Assembly: GCF_949628215.1 (NCBI RefSeq)
Contig: NC_134279.1
Location: 50,890,266 to 50,954,265, forward strand
DNA from: Phalacrocorax aristotelis
Taxonomy: Eukaryota; Chordata; Aves; Suliformes; Phalacrocoracidae
Reading direction: 5' to 3'
Length of the DNA: 64,000 nucleotides
Shown: positions 1 to 12,000 of the stretch, in pieces
Position numbering within the stretch: position 1 is the stretch's first letter
How the letters are laid out: every line of letters begins with the position of its first letter
Position numbers and translations under genes: made by a program
The notes under the pieces: model-generated
The model's input: only the letters and a program-made list of their open reading frames with translations
The model's database searches: none
Told to the model about the DNA's origin: nothing

Positions 1-1529
1 CTACTGTGTTATCTCCCCTGAGTTATTTAGGGACCAGCTAAATTCACCTCCTAAAACAACTCCTGTGTATTACCCTGGAAAAACTTTCTAGTAGCCTCTA
101 CTCTTACATACTTGAGAACTGTTTCAGGAAACAGTTGTTGGCTTTGATAAAAAATTCTTTCTCCTAATCCCATCCAAAGTAATGCAAATATTTGTCATCA
201 ACCAACAGTAGTTTTAATTTTATTACCTCCTTCCTTGTGCTCTGCCTTTTACTGTTTCAATTCTTATTTTTGAGATTACTATTACAATTTCTTAAAGGCG
301 ATTTTATCCACATGACCCGCTACGTACAACTATATGGATAAAAATTCATGGGTTTCCCTCCACAGTAACTGCTTATTTCTCTAGTTTTGCTTCTTCCTGC
401 TGAGCAGGATAAATGCACATGTTGTTATTTCTCCCAGCCCTGCTAGCTTTCATCAGCTTATAGGAATCAGGTCATTTACATTAGCTCCTGCCAACTTTTC
501 CCCAGTGACTAGTCTTAAAATACTGTAAAAAAAAAAGTATCCTTTGTCCGTATGCTTGCTAGCCTCATGTCTCCTCAGGCATGCATTTTGACCCGTTCTT
601 ATTTGTACGGTTCCCAGTTCTCAGTTGTTGGTCTCCTGCCCACAGGGGTTCTATTTTGGTAGAACTTACTTGTCTCTTGAGAGAAACATAGATAATTTAT
701 TGTTATTGCTCATTCCCTATTAAGCCTAAACTGAATTTAAATGTTTGTTTTTCTAAGCAGTATCTTTCCTAAGCTATTTTATTTCTCTGCTTTCTAAATT
801 TGATTCTCTTTAGAAATGACAAAGGCCAAAACCCTTCGAATTTAAAAAAAGCCCTCAAAGTTCCAAAAATAATAAAACACCAGGCTTTGGAGAATTGAGT
901 ATGATCTCTTCTTTATGTGTTACATATAAAATGGGATCATCTCTCCCCAGTTATTTACATTAAAGATACTGATACAATCTTGCTTATTAGACATGGAAGT
1001 TTATCACTACCACAGGCTTCCCCACAAACCTCTAGAAGCATGTCATCATTGTGCAATGCAGTGTGCTGTAATAATATCCACGCTAGCGCTGACATCGGAA
1101 GCACACACTACTGTTATTGACATTACCATCAAGAAATGAAGAGCCACATTGCAAATATGGCTGCTCTGTTGCTGGTATGTGAGTTAGAGCATTAGCAGCA
1201 TCTGAATTTACTTTAGACAGTCGTCTGCTCTAACAGGTTAATTTATTTTAAGTGAAATGAATCCCACATCCTCCTGTTGTGGAGCATAAACAGGTGATGC
1301 TGCAACCACCACATTGCATAGGACGGGATGAGATTAAGACTTTTCAAATGAGAGGAATAACGCTCAACATAATTCAAGAACTCTGTGGCAGAATGAAAAA
1401 AAAAAAAAAGAACAAAGTTTCCTGGTTCCCAGATGAATACTCTTTATACTGCGCTGTCTCACTGTTTCTTTCTTATCATTGCCTTCCCACCTGCTTGTGA
1501 AATCTCTCTGACTTTTTCTGTACCTTTAG
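1..1529 (+). other. MTMR7 intron (upstream part)
   Basis: No exon of the preceding MTMR7 coding sequence is recognisable here, so this is the 3' part of the intron before the active-site exon. It holds an A-run at about 1397-1409 and nothing else I can name. Confidence 0.7.
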
Positions 1530-1655
1530 GCTGTGGCTGAGGAAGGTGTGAGTGTGCTTGTTCACTGCTCTGATGGCTGGGATAGGACAGCCCAGGTTTG
1601 CTCTGTAGCGAGCCTTCTATTGGATCCGTATTACAGAAGTATGAAGGGATTTATG
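1530..1655 (+). CDS. MTMR7: MTMR7 coding exon with active-site loop
   Basis: 126 bases, phase 0 at both ends, acceptor TACCTTTAG and donor GTAAGC. Encodes 42 residues starting [17 protein letters not shown], with the catalytic Cys of CX5R as residue 13 and the Arg as residue 19. Confidence 0.96.
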
Positions 1656-4600
1656 GTAAGCAGGTTCTCTTTCACAGAGTAAGCAAAAATTTTATGGCAT
1701 CATTTGAGATTAATATCTTTGGTTTTAATGGAAAAGAAACTTTCCTTAAATATGCTTTTTTTTTTTTTGAGTAGGAAGGAAGGTTTTTATCTGTCCGAGT
1801 TACAGTCTCCCAGTTTCTGTATGAAATGTTATCGAGGGTGGAGGTCAGCTGGGTATCCATTTATTGTTTTTCCTCACCTTGACCAAGAGACTTTCTTGCA
1901 GCCCGAGGAGCTTTGGTGCAAGCAGGAGTTTGTATTCATTTTCAAGGATCAGTGAAGTTTTGAGTGTCAGAAGCTTGTCCTCCCTAGATGTTAGATTGCA
2001 AAGAGCAGCTATGTTGGAAAATCTGTTCCTTTTCCAAGCAAACCAGCGCTGAAAAAGCATCTAGGAATGCTTATCGAGTTACTGGTCATGCATTAAAAGA
2101 GGTTTGAAACATTTTTACGTTCTATTTTAGAAATAATGAATCAAGCTAATTGAAGTTGTGTTGAAATATTGGCATCCTATCTACATCCATGAAGAGTGCT
2201 ACTTTGTCTTGAGTTCACAGTGGTGCTCATTGTTTGTTATTTTTCTGCTTAGTCTAAAATTTTTCTGGGGTTCTAATACCTCTTACTTATATCATTCTTG
2301 CTTGTCACTTTTCTGCTTATTCTAAGAATTAACTGGGATTCCAATACTGCTTGTTTACACCACTTTTTTGCCTGCTTCAAGGTGTGTCAGCTCTGCCTCA
2401 CAACACTGAATGCAATATTTTCATTTTAGGTGTTAATTGAAAAAGACTGGGTTTCCTTTGGTCATAAATTTAACCACAGGTAAGGCAGTGCTAAAGTTTT
2501 TCTATATATATTTTTTAATGTAGTCAGTAACCGCTGCCATTCCAGTTTTATTTCCTTGTTGCCTTTCAAAGCATACCAACAGAATACCCTCAGGAAACCA
2601 CCATACCCTTTTCTCCTACTATATAATTTAGCTGGAAAAATCAAAGGGAAATATTTTCATATCAGTCTTTTCTTATATATGCGCTCCAAGACTGCTACTG
2701 GGAATCCTGAATGCATGTCTTGCAGTTGCTACGAGCATTGAGAGATCCGTGCAAGAGAAAAGTAGTATGTGCGCGGCTTGCAAAATCCCTTTGGGCTCCA
2801 GCAGATCTTTCAGTAGTGCCAAGTGTAAGGCCCTGTTCAGCAAAGTCTACATCTTCCAGGACAGCACTTAATCTTAGGCATGCCTGCAAGTTATCTGTTA
2901 AGTAAAATACACCCTTCCTATTACACTATGTTCCAAGGAAGGCAGTAGGATTTGTACAGAAACGTCAGGTAAAAGGAATCGGAAGGTCATCTATGTGGAC
3001 AAGTTATTTTGCTCATCCATTATGTAAATGCTGTAATGTAATTAAAATGTTTGAAGACTTTATCTATTTCAACATGGACAAATACCCACATTTTCATTCT
3101 TTCTTGTGTTGCCTTTTAGTATCTGTAAAAATAAAAAATGCAATTTTTATATTCAGTTCAATTACATTATATTGCTTGATTTGAATATAAATTTGTTCTA
3201 GTTTCAAAAAAACATAAAAAAACTTTCAGGAAATCTGTGCAGCTCCACACCACCTGTGAAAGTCCAGCAGGAATTACTACATTTAATATGATACTGCCAG
3301 ATGTCTATTATTGTCAGTGGTGAAAGATATTATGAAATGTAATCACCACTGATAGCTTTGGTTTGCAGCACAATATCAGTATATGTTTTCTTTGATGCAT
3401 AATAATTGTAGAATTAGAAGTTTCAATTTTAGATGTTTATGGAGTTCCACTCTGTTGGCATAGATATATATATGCGCATATATACACACACGCACACACA
3501 CACTAGAGAAGCAGAATAATTGAAAATGCTTCTTCCTATTACATAGACTTATAAAATATTTTTTACTTCTATGTGTTTTATATTTTCAGGCTCCTTTTCT
3601 TCATTGCAAGTGGTTCCAAGAGACATTTTTATAGACAGAAAGTTTAATGTTCACTTGATAGTTACAGGAGCATGTAAACATTTCCCACTTTCTAAAAATT
3701 TCACCGAGAGAGGACAGCTTTAAACTTTTCTGCTAAGGTTATTCTGTTCCTCTCCTGCTCAGTTTTCTGGTTTTGGGAATGGTCTGCCGTTAAGTAACCA
3801 TCTAAGATATGTTTTTGTTATTAAGTCATTGCAGGCATTGCTATGATGACTTATGTTACTGTGGTGTAACTTTATATTAATAGCATTAAAACATGGCTAT
3901 GCAGCAGCCAGCTGTTAGTAGCTGTAAGGCAAGTAAATTCTGCTTCCATTCTACTCCATGAATCTTGCATCGTTTTTGTAAGTAAAAAATTATACTAGTA
4001 GTTGAGACTTCAGAAATTAATGCCTATGATGTAACTGCACACTAAAAATGAAGGGCTTTGTTTTTATTAGCGTTAATTCAGTTTTCCTAGAGGATTTCAG
4101 GTTCTAACTGAAGGTATCTTGTCTTGTTTCAGGTACGGCAATTTAGATGGAGATCCAAAGGAGATATCCCCTGTTATTGACCAGTTCATTGAGTGTGTTT
4201 GGCAATTAATGGAACAGTTTCCTTGTGCCTTTGAATTCAATGAGAGATTTCTCATCCACATACAGCATCATATCTATTCTTGCCAATTTGGGAATTTCCT
4301 GTGTAACAGCCAGAAGGAAAGACGAGAGCTGAAGTATGAGAGTCTTGTCTTTAGTAGCACGTTTACGTGTGGGGTCTGTGGGTGGTGGTGTATTGAGCAG
4401 TCAGACATTTGCCAGCCTACGTGCTTTTGTAAGGCGTGGGGTGCAGTGTAGACTTCTTGGCTGTCGTCTTCTGGCAACACAGATTAATACCAAAAAAAGT
4501 TGATCCTCTGCAATGTGGCTCTGCTAGGAATGTAATCCACAGTGTGCGTGACAGGGCTTAGTGACAACTGACAAGAGCATTAGCCCTTCAGCCATGTGGC

Positions 4601-7600
4601 CCTACCTTTATTGTGGCATTAGCAACATGGAAGGCAAGCTGTCACTGTAGCTGTAATACAAGGTAATTTTTACTCTAGTTAAGTACTGGGTTTAAGAGTC
4701 TCTGTGCTTCTGTGTTTTAACTTGTCTTTGGATCTAATGTTACTCTCTAGTCCTGATCTCTCAGATACTTTGTTACAAACAGCCTTTTTGTCTGGCAGCC
4801 CTCCCTAGGACTGAGTCAGCAAACTATTCTGCTGTCAGGCCTCAAATAAATTATGAATTAATCTACCTGCCCTCAGGCCCAAACAGAGACAATACTATCA
4901 CTCTTGGCAGTGCCGATGTTCGCGTCTGTTTCATGGGGCCCTGGCTCCTCAGGTACATCATGATACCTACTGCTTTTCTCATGCATCCTGATCGTGTCAG
5001 TAATGAGAGGAAGGTGGGAGTTACTGCTCGCTGCTGCCATTCGGTCTCTTTCACTGCTTGAATGCAGAGCAGCCTCAGTGCCACGGTCCACTGAAAACCA
5101 AAACCTTCACAGGTCATCAGATCCCAAGACCTAGCTGCAGCTCTGTGGCATAGGAGTGCTTTTAAATGTGGGGATCCCTTTGGTGTAGAGATTGTTCTGA
5201 AAACTGGTTTTATAGAAGTGATCCTCTCCATCTCGCAAAGGAACCCATCTCTCCATCTTCTCTCTCCAGCTGCTCTGGCTTTATGGGAAATGGATTGGAT
5301 TTTGCCTTTAGTGATCAACAAAGGAATATGAGTCTTTGTTTTTCTATATTTATAACTTAAGATTAGTTCTGTTAAGGAAGTATAAAGCTGATTGTAAACG
5401 AGTAGTACAGAGCACTAGAATGTCGTGTCCAAGATTTAGCTATACCTGAATTGTAGTAGAGACTTTAATATATATTTATTTCATATATTTTTTTCAGAAT
5501 CCAAGAACGAACATATTCATTGTGGGCTCACTTGTGGAAAAATCGTGCTGATTACCTGAATCCTTTGTACAGAGCAGACCACAGTCAAACCCAAGGGACC
5601 CTGCGCCCACAGATGGCTCCATGCAACTTCTTGTACAAGTAGGTAGTATCACTTCCTACTGAGCATTATAGGATGTGTTAGTACAGAACGGAGTGCCTTT
5701 GTATTTAAGTATTTCTTGTTCCATAAGGTAGCTTATGCAGAGTAAATTCAGTCTCAGACGCAACGTGTTGATTCCTTGTGTGCTCATAGTCAGCCAACAC
5801 CTCTGCACCATTCCACAAGGGAGCGTTAGTCCGAAAAGAAGCTTAAGATTAAAGCTATATTGTTAGTTGTGTGTCCTAATTTCATGGTTACTCACTTCTT
5901 CCACTGAGAAATGCTCCTTCAGTTCTGTTCTTATCTGTGGTTTCTAAATTCAAAGTTGCTTCAGCTTCTTCCATTCCAAGATTTTGTGATGTTTATTTGG
6001 ATCAATTGGTGTCAAAAATAAAAAGGGACATTTCAAGAAATCATACAGTTTCATTGCTAAAACTATTGTTTACTAACACAAAAAGCAGCCTTTCTCCATG
6101 TCGTTCTTACACCTCAAAGTATACACAGTAAGTTTTACTTGATAAGTTTTTTTCAAGACGTAACAAAATATAGTAATTTTAGAAACGTTACTATTGACAT
6201 TCTGACTTGAGTAATTACTTGTGCCATTAATCTTAACTTAAGGAGAACTTAAGGAGAAATTAATGAAAACTGTGATTTAAGTAAAACTAATCAGTTTTTT
6301 TCCAGTTGCAAGTAAAAGCACCTGTTAAAAAGTCAATAAATATCCTAAATGACAGAAACTGAAATCTTGCACATTTACTATTCCAGGTCACGTCCACTTT
6401 AAAACTATTTAAAAATAGTCATTAATCATATCCTTTAGAATACTGGGATTTATAAAAGAAGTACCAATACTGCAGATCCTCCACTGGATGAGTAATCCTG
6501 TTGATTTTAATGGCATTACTTGTGTGTGTGAAGATTTCCAAGCATGAGCTATCAGATGATAAACTTCAGGGGAATGTGACCTAAACAGTATACTGTTGGG
6601 GTAGGAATAATAAACCACCAAGGAGCATGCATGTGCTCCAAAAATATCTGTCAGCTACTTGGCTGGACAGCTGCAGCCGAGGGCAGGTCTCTTGGTTATT
6701 TAACCTGTCTGGTGAACTAGTTACATACTCGGAGTCTGGCTGCGGCCATGTATTGCCAAGAAGACAGGAGTGCTAGAATGAGACTTACAGTTTGAGTCCT
6801 TTCCTCCTGAAAATGAAAAATCAACTCAGCTGTTTAACTAAAGGTTTGTCAAATAATTCCACAGAACAGGAAGAGAACTTGACAATGTATATGCTTCATG
6901 CATGTAGGCCAGTTCATAGGCCAGTTCAAAATGTCAGTTTAGATATTAAGAGAACAGGACACCATCCTGATTTTTAACTTTTCTTTACAGGGGAAAAAAC
7001 CTGTTAAATATCTGCACCTCTTGCCCCAGCCCCAGCCAAAAACAAGCATACAGAACCTCAAAGTTGACTTCATGGGAAGTTAAACAACATTTGAGAACTA
7101 GGATTATGAAACACTGTCTTTAACCTCGGCTGTTTTATAGGTACCATTGCTCTGTAGCCCATAGTGTAGAACAAGAAACTAATACAGAAGTAGTTTGTGT
7201 TCAGTGAATGACCCTCAGCCATGTGGTCTAAGTCAAAGGTACATTCACCCTCATTTCTGTTGAGTATTAGAATTGGTTCAACCTGTGTACGCCCATAGAG
7301 TTGCACCTTCAGGACAGACCCAATGCAAACGAACCACAAATCTTACCAAATGTTCAATGAACTTATGTGTATGCACTCTAATGATGCTTAATCCATGGAT
7401 GGATCATTTAGGACAACATGTGTCTGAAAAAAAAAAGTGTGTATTTAAGTCTTTTGAGGCCACCTCACCAAATGAAAAAATTGCTGACCTTCCCGTCAAT
7501 TCCAGGTTCTGGAGTGGTATGTACAACCGCTTTGAAAAGGGGCTCCATCCTCGACAGTCAGTTACTGATTATCTGATGGCAGTGAAGGAAGAAACTCAGC

Positions 7601-8451
7601 AGCTGGAAGAAGAGCTGGAGGTCTTAGGAGAGGTAATAAACACTTGATCTCGATGTACCAGACTTAACTGATGGTAAATGGAACCCAACTCCATAAACTG
7701 CACAGCCCCCTACATACTACATCCTTTTCCGGCATGAGGATGTTCAGCCATCATCTTTGTTCTCACATAAATGACTATGAATGTTTTGCATTTAAGACAC
7801 AGCTTTGTCTCTTTTGGGATAAAATTTCACCTGTGTTAGTGCACAAGCACTACTCCTGAAAGAAAATTTATCTCTGTAATTCAGAAGGATGCTGTAATTC
7901 AGCATTGGTTTGTGATAAACTGTGCACTTCTCATATTCTGTAAATGCAAGTAGGCAGTTTTAAAAGGTGTCAGTTGGGTTGGGCTCTGAATTTAGTTTAG
8001 GTTTGGTTTTTTTTTAAAGGGCAAAGACACATAAGAGCATCACTGGGCCCTAAATGTGTCCATGTAATATATACTGTTTCCTTTATTTCAGAGATTGGCG
8101 AACCTTCAGAAATCACAATTAAACGATAATAAAGTCAAGAGTAAGCAACAAGACCGAAGCAAGCAGTTAGGGCTTTCTACTTCCAACAACAGCTTAGCTA
8201 ACACTCCCCAGGAGTATAGCAGTGATCTGAAATCATTCCCATCCCGGAGCCCTTCACAAGGGGATGAAGAAGATTCAGCCCTGATTTTGACACAGGACAA
8301 CCTGAAAAGCTCTGATCCCGACCTCTCAGCTAACAGTGACCAGGAGTCTGGTGTGGAGGACTTAAGCTGTAGGTCCCCAAGTGGGGGTGGCTGCTTGCCT
8401 AGTGAAGACAGCGGCAAGGATTCGGATGAGGCTGTATTTCTGGCGGTCTGA
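1530..8451 (+). CDS. MTMR7: MTMR7, myotubularin-related phosphatase, C-terminal half (six last coding exons)
   Basis: Phosphoinositide 3-phosphatase of the myotubularin family, acting on PI(3)P and PI(3,5)P2 or the soluble inositol 1,3-bisphosphate head group, on endosomal membranes; MTMR7 is known to pair with MTMR9 through its coiled coil. Exons 1530-1655, 2430-2479, 4133-4333, 5498-5638, 7506-7632 and 8092-8451 join in frame to 334 residues. The fragment opens just before the active-site loop [11 protein letters not shown] (CX5R, so an active member). The rest of the phosphatase domain follows ([19 protein letters not shown]), then a Glu-rich coiled-coil segment ([15 protein letters not shown]) and a Ser-rich tail ending [10 protein letters not shown]. 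The tail ([17 protein letters not shown]) separates MTMR7 from MTMR6 and MTMR8. The PH-GRAM domain and first half lie upstream of the window. The full human protein is about 660 residues, so this is about half. Convergent with VPS37A. Confidence 0.96.
2241..2378. repeat. Diverged tandem duplication, period about 68
   Basis: Within an MTMR7 intron. TTTTCTGCTTAGTCTAA at 2241 is echoed at 2309 as TTTTCTGCTTATTCTAA, and the following bases (TCTGGGGTTCTAATAC against ACTGGGATTCCAATAC) also match. Two old copies, with perhaps a trace of a third at about 2365. Confidence 0.6.
2430..2479 (+). CDS. MTMR7: MTMR7 coding exon ([16 protein letters not shown])
   Basis: 50-base exon between TTCATTTTAG and GTAAGG. 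It encodes the conserved [17 protein letters not shown] stretch just after the active site. The last Arg codon is split with the next exon (phase 2). Confidence 0.95.
3464..3503. repeat. TA/CA dinucleotide microsatellite
   Basis: Alternating (TA)n, GCGC and (CA)n run in an MTMR7 intron; simple sequence likely to vary in length between individuals. Confidence 0.85.
4133..4333 (+). CDS. MTMR7: MTMR7 coding exon (phosphatase domain)
   Basis: 201 bases after acceptor TTGTTTCAG, donor GTATGA. Encodes [20 protein letters not shown] through [20 protein letters not shown], the C-terminal part of the myotubularin phosphatase domain. The open frame runs on past the donor into intron to 4451, but the family alignment breaks exactly at the splice site. 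Confidence 0.95.
5498..5638 (+). CDS. MTMR7: MTMR7 coding exon (end of phosphatase domain)
   Basis: 141 bases, acceptor TTTTTTCAG, donor GTAGGT. Encodes [20 protein letters not shown] and on to MAPCNFLYK; both boundary codons are split Lys codons. Confidence 0.95.
7506..7632 (+). CDS. MTMR7: MTMR7 coding exon (coiled coil)
   Basis: 127 bases, acceptor AATTCCAG, donor GTAATA. Encodes [19 protein letters not shown] followed by a heptad-like Glu/Leu-rich stretch ([15 protein letters not shown]), the start of the coiled coil used by myotubularins for pairing. Confidence 0.95.
8092..8451 (+). CDS. MTMR7: MTMR7 last coding exon and stop
   Basis: Acceptor CTTTATTTCAG; 119 codons then TGA at 8449-8451. 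Encodes the low-complexity Ser/Asp-rich tail ([50 protein letters not shown]). No domain known to me; the tail is characteristic of MTMR7. Confidence 0.95.
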   Translation, partial: RLANLQKSQLNDNKVKSKQQDRSKQLGLSTSNNSLANTPQEYSSDLKSFPSRSPSQGDEEDSALILTQDNLKSSDPDLSANSDQESGVEDLSCRSPSGGGCLPSEDSGKDSDEAVFLAV

Positions 8452-9025
8452 AATACCTTCAAAACAGCAAGGATCCAGATGAAGTTGAGTCTTTCACAGT
8501 CTGGAATGACATCTTTTCGTCAGACGAAGAATGGGAGTGGTCTGTGGCCTAAAGAAATAATCCAAAGAAAGGGAACTGTGCAATTGTGTAAGTAAAGTTC
8601 TAAGCAGAACAAGCCGTTATTAGTTTTAAGACATAATGCTAAAGAAAGGTAATAGCTACTGTTATATTTAGTTACGCCGATGTGGTATTTGTTTTATCAA
8701 TGCTGTACATAATTATTTCTTACTTTGTACATTTCCATAATTATTTATTGTACAAAATAATAGTTCTTCTCCAAAGATGTGAAATTCCAAAGTACTCTCT
8801 TACACGTAGGGACAAGGTTGAAGATTCATTAGTGTTAGCATTACTGGTGAATCAGTCAAGACTTATTTTTGTAGATTTGCCTTCAGATATATTGTGTATA
8901 TTCTTCACTCCCCCCCACCCCGCCCCGGGAGGTGTTGAATTTTGAATTCCAACAATTATTTTGCATATTTGCCTACCAGAATTCTTTATGACAAAATAAA
9001 ACTAATAAATGGATGCACTTGCTTA
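8452..9025 (+). other. MTMR7: MTMR7 3' UTR with poly(A) signals
   Basis: AT-rich sequence after the stop, with AATAAA at 8995-9000 and 9004-9009, so cleavage is expected near 9015-9030. It contains a Pumilio-type TGTACATA at 8704-8711 and an AU-rich TATTTATTG near 8740. Another AATAAA at 9328-9333 could mark a longer form. The exact end is inferred. Confidence 0.7.
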
Positions 9026-12000
9026 GGGGACAAATGGAGCTTTATTCCTGCAAAAATATCCTTTAGTAAGCAGCTGCTCCTGCTGCATGTGAATGCATCC
9101 CTGTTGTAGTCAGTTCTCAACGAGTGTTGAAAATTCAGAGGTTTCTGTGAGCAAAATTTCAAGGAATACAACAATACTTACACAGCCTTTGAGGTAAAGC
9201 ATCCCTTTATAATGACAGGTATGTTAGGCAGTACATTGTAGCCTCTCTCTGTTTTGTTTGATTGTTTATAACTTACCCTTGTTTCCAAACCACCTACATA
9301 AGATATAAACGTAAAATTTTAAAGGTAATAAAGCCGGAAATTCTCCAGCGTATTTTGATTCCTACTTGAAAATGGTTTATTTGAGTGGGAGTGAGGTACC
9401 TGTACAGTAGAGAGAATAGGGAATCCAAAATCACTTATGAAAGCATCGCTCCAAATTCAGAATTAAAGAAAGGTTACACCCATAAAGGAACTGTTATAAA
9501 GAATATTTCTTCCAAATTTTATTGCTCAAAATAAACCAACCAAAATCAAGTTGTTTTCTTTTTATCCTCAGACAAAAATTCCATTTTAGTATTTGCCAAC
9601 CTGAACAGAGCATGGCAATGCTAATTTAAGAAAAAGACTGATTCACCACAACAGGAAGTTTAATCTGATTTGGTTTAAGAATTTTCAGGTTTTAAGAGTA
9701 GGAGTAATAGTTTTCATAATCATAGGTTTGGAAATAAATCATTGAAAAAATATTTAAGATTTGGGATGTTCTGAAACTCACTAAAAAAGCTTCCATATCA
9801 GGATGAAATTCTTCCAAGTTTTGGTAGTTTTTGGTTTTGGTTTTGATTTTTTTAAAATTAAACCAAGCAGTTAACAATATAATTCATACGACTGCTCTTA
9901 CCTGCTTGGAGACAAAGTGGTATTGAACTCTAGTAAAGCAAAGCAGTAGTAATGGAAGTTTACTTTGATTGCATTTCTTACTACTCCTTCAAATACAGAT
10001 TTAGAGGCAGATTTAAATTATATAAATATACCTTGATTTAGAAACTTTAGATTTTGTTATTCAGTCTGCTTTTACAGAGTGGCTTTTCATTCTGTTCTAT
10101 GAACTTATGTTATTAAAAATGAGTAGGTAAACTTCAGTATTATTAATATCCTCTTAAGCCAGCTGCTGTCTTTGAAAAAATAATTCCATTCCTAACAGCA
10201 AGATTTATCTTAATGTTACACTGGAAAGGCCAGATCCTCAATTTGATAAATCACTGTAGCTCAAATGAAATAAATACAGCTATAATTTATACTCTCTTGA
10301 GAATCTGGCCTTCTGTTTTTTAATCTTTATGAATTTTTAATGAATTAAAGCCCTGATTTTAATTGTACTTTTAAAAAATATTTCTTATTTTGAACATAGC
10401 CTGTAAAATTTATGGTATTAAAGGAGATTTTGAATGGGTTTTCTCAAACTAAAGAAACATGCTGCAAAGTCAGCAATGAAAACAAAACACAGATATTCTG
10501 CCTGAGTTTGAAAATGGGCAATATCGTTGCACATCTTTAAAATGTAAAATTGCATATGATGGTATTGTGCCCTGTTAGACATGCCTAGAAATAAATGCAG
10601 AACAGCAATATATGCAAATTCAAAGCACCATCTTCACGTCGCTTATGCAACCCCTTGTAACTAGCTTTACAACTAAAACGGTAACCTATTAACATTTTAT
10701 ATTAAGCCTTTATTGAGCAGCCCTCTGTGATGTGTCTTTCAGTCCTTGGAATTTTGCATTAGCTACTACTGTTTTCATTGCAATGTATGTATTTGTGGCA
10801 TTATTAGCCTGCTGAGAAACACTTTCAAATAAACACTTAGGTCATTTAGTGTTACATTATTTCACACCAGCAAATGAAACAAGGGATTTTTCTATCTTCC
10901 CTACTTCGATACTTGAATCCAGTAAGTTTAAGCTGTGGAGGAACCTACAACTAAGCTAAGAAAACTGAGGCTCTTGCCAATTGAGCTAATTATACAGGAG
11001 CATGTTATACCCCTTACTTATTTTTTTTTATTCCGGGAACATGACACAAAAAGGATGAGAAAGCCACACTATGAACTACAATGATTTCTTGTAGCCTTGT
11101 GGGGATCTCCCCTCTGCTGCAAATCCTTGCAAGTTTGGCATAGCTTACTGTAATTTGACATAGGGCACACAGGAATGTAACTGAACTGCTGGAAAGAAAG
11201 GATTAGAAGAGCATTATAGATTTCTGTGGTGTAGTTTTAGCCTTACTAGGTTCAGGGCATTCTTTAGTATGAAAAGTGTGCATCTAAAGGACACTGAAGG
11301 TAATGGGATCAAACAGCTGTTTTTATCTACAAAAGATCACCAGCTAAAGAACAGAAAGAAAACATATTCACTAGCTGCTTTTATTGGTGGCTCTATACAA
11401 GACACAGACAAAGGTGGTAAACTGGTGATGGCTTCTGAAAAGCTGACAAATAAAATTAAAAAGTTGTAGGGCACAACTCAGACTGAAGGATATCATTAAA
11501 AGTAAGGACATAAAAAGAAAAGTAAAAGGATAGAGCCAGGGAAGGAAAGCTCTTTGTAAAATTGGCAGTAAGTCAGGGAACTACATTCTCTGAAGACGGG
11601 GCAAGCCAGAGCACTGGTTTACACAGCATGGCAGATGTCTGATGACACAAGCTAATAACAGGTAAAACCCAGCACCAAGGAGGTAGCCTTTGCAATGAAG
11701 GTAAGCATTCTGTCACTGTTGATCAGCTAACTTGATGCTTTTATGCGGACGCTGCCCTGATCTGCAGAGAGCCCTCAACGTTATCACAAACATCATAGTT
11801 GAGGCACCAGGCTGCTTCTGCACGTAGGCTGTTGGTTGAGTGTAGCTTTTAGGTTGTCTCATCACCCTCACGCTCTGTAGTGCAGAGACAGGCAAACACC
11901 AGAGTGACTGAAAAACCCTCCAAGGACAGGTAAGTGACTGACAATTCATTTGGGAAGGGAGGAACAAGCAGTGGAGTAGGTCAACTTATCACAGCAATAA

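Noticed and set aside
4334-4451. Extension of the MTMR7 exon frame past 4333
   Set aside because: Family similarity stops exactly at the GTATGA donor and resumes in frame at 5498.
4863-5321. 152-codon minus-strand open frame inside an MTMR7 intron
   Set aside because: No recognisable domain, no splice or promoter context, and it opposes the host gene; likely chance openness.
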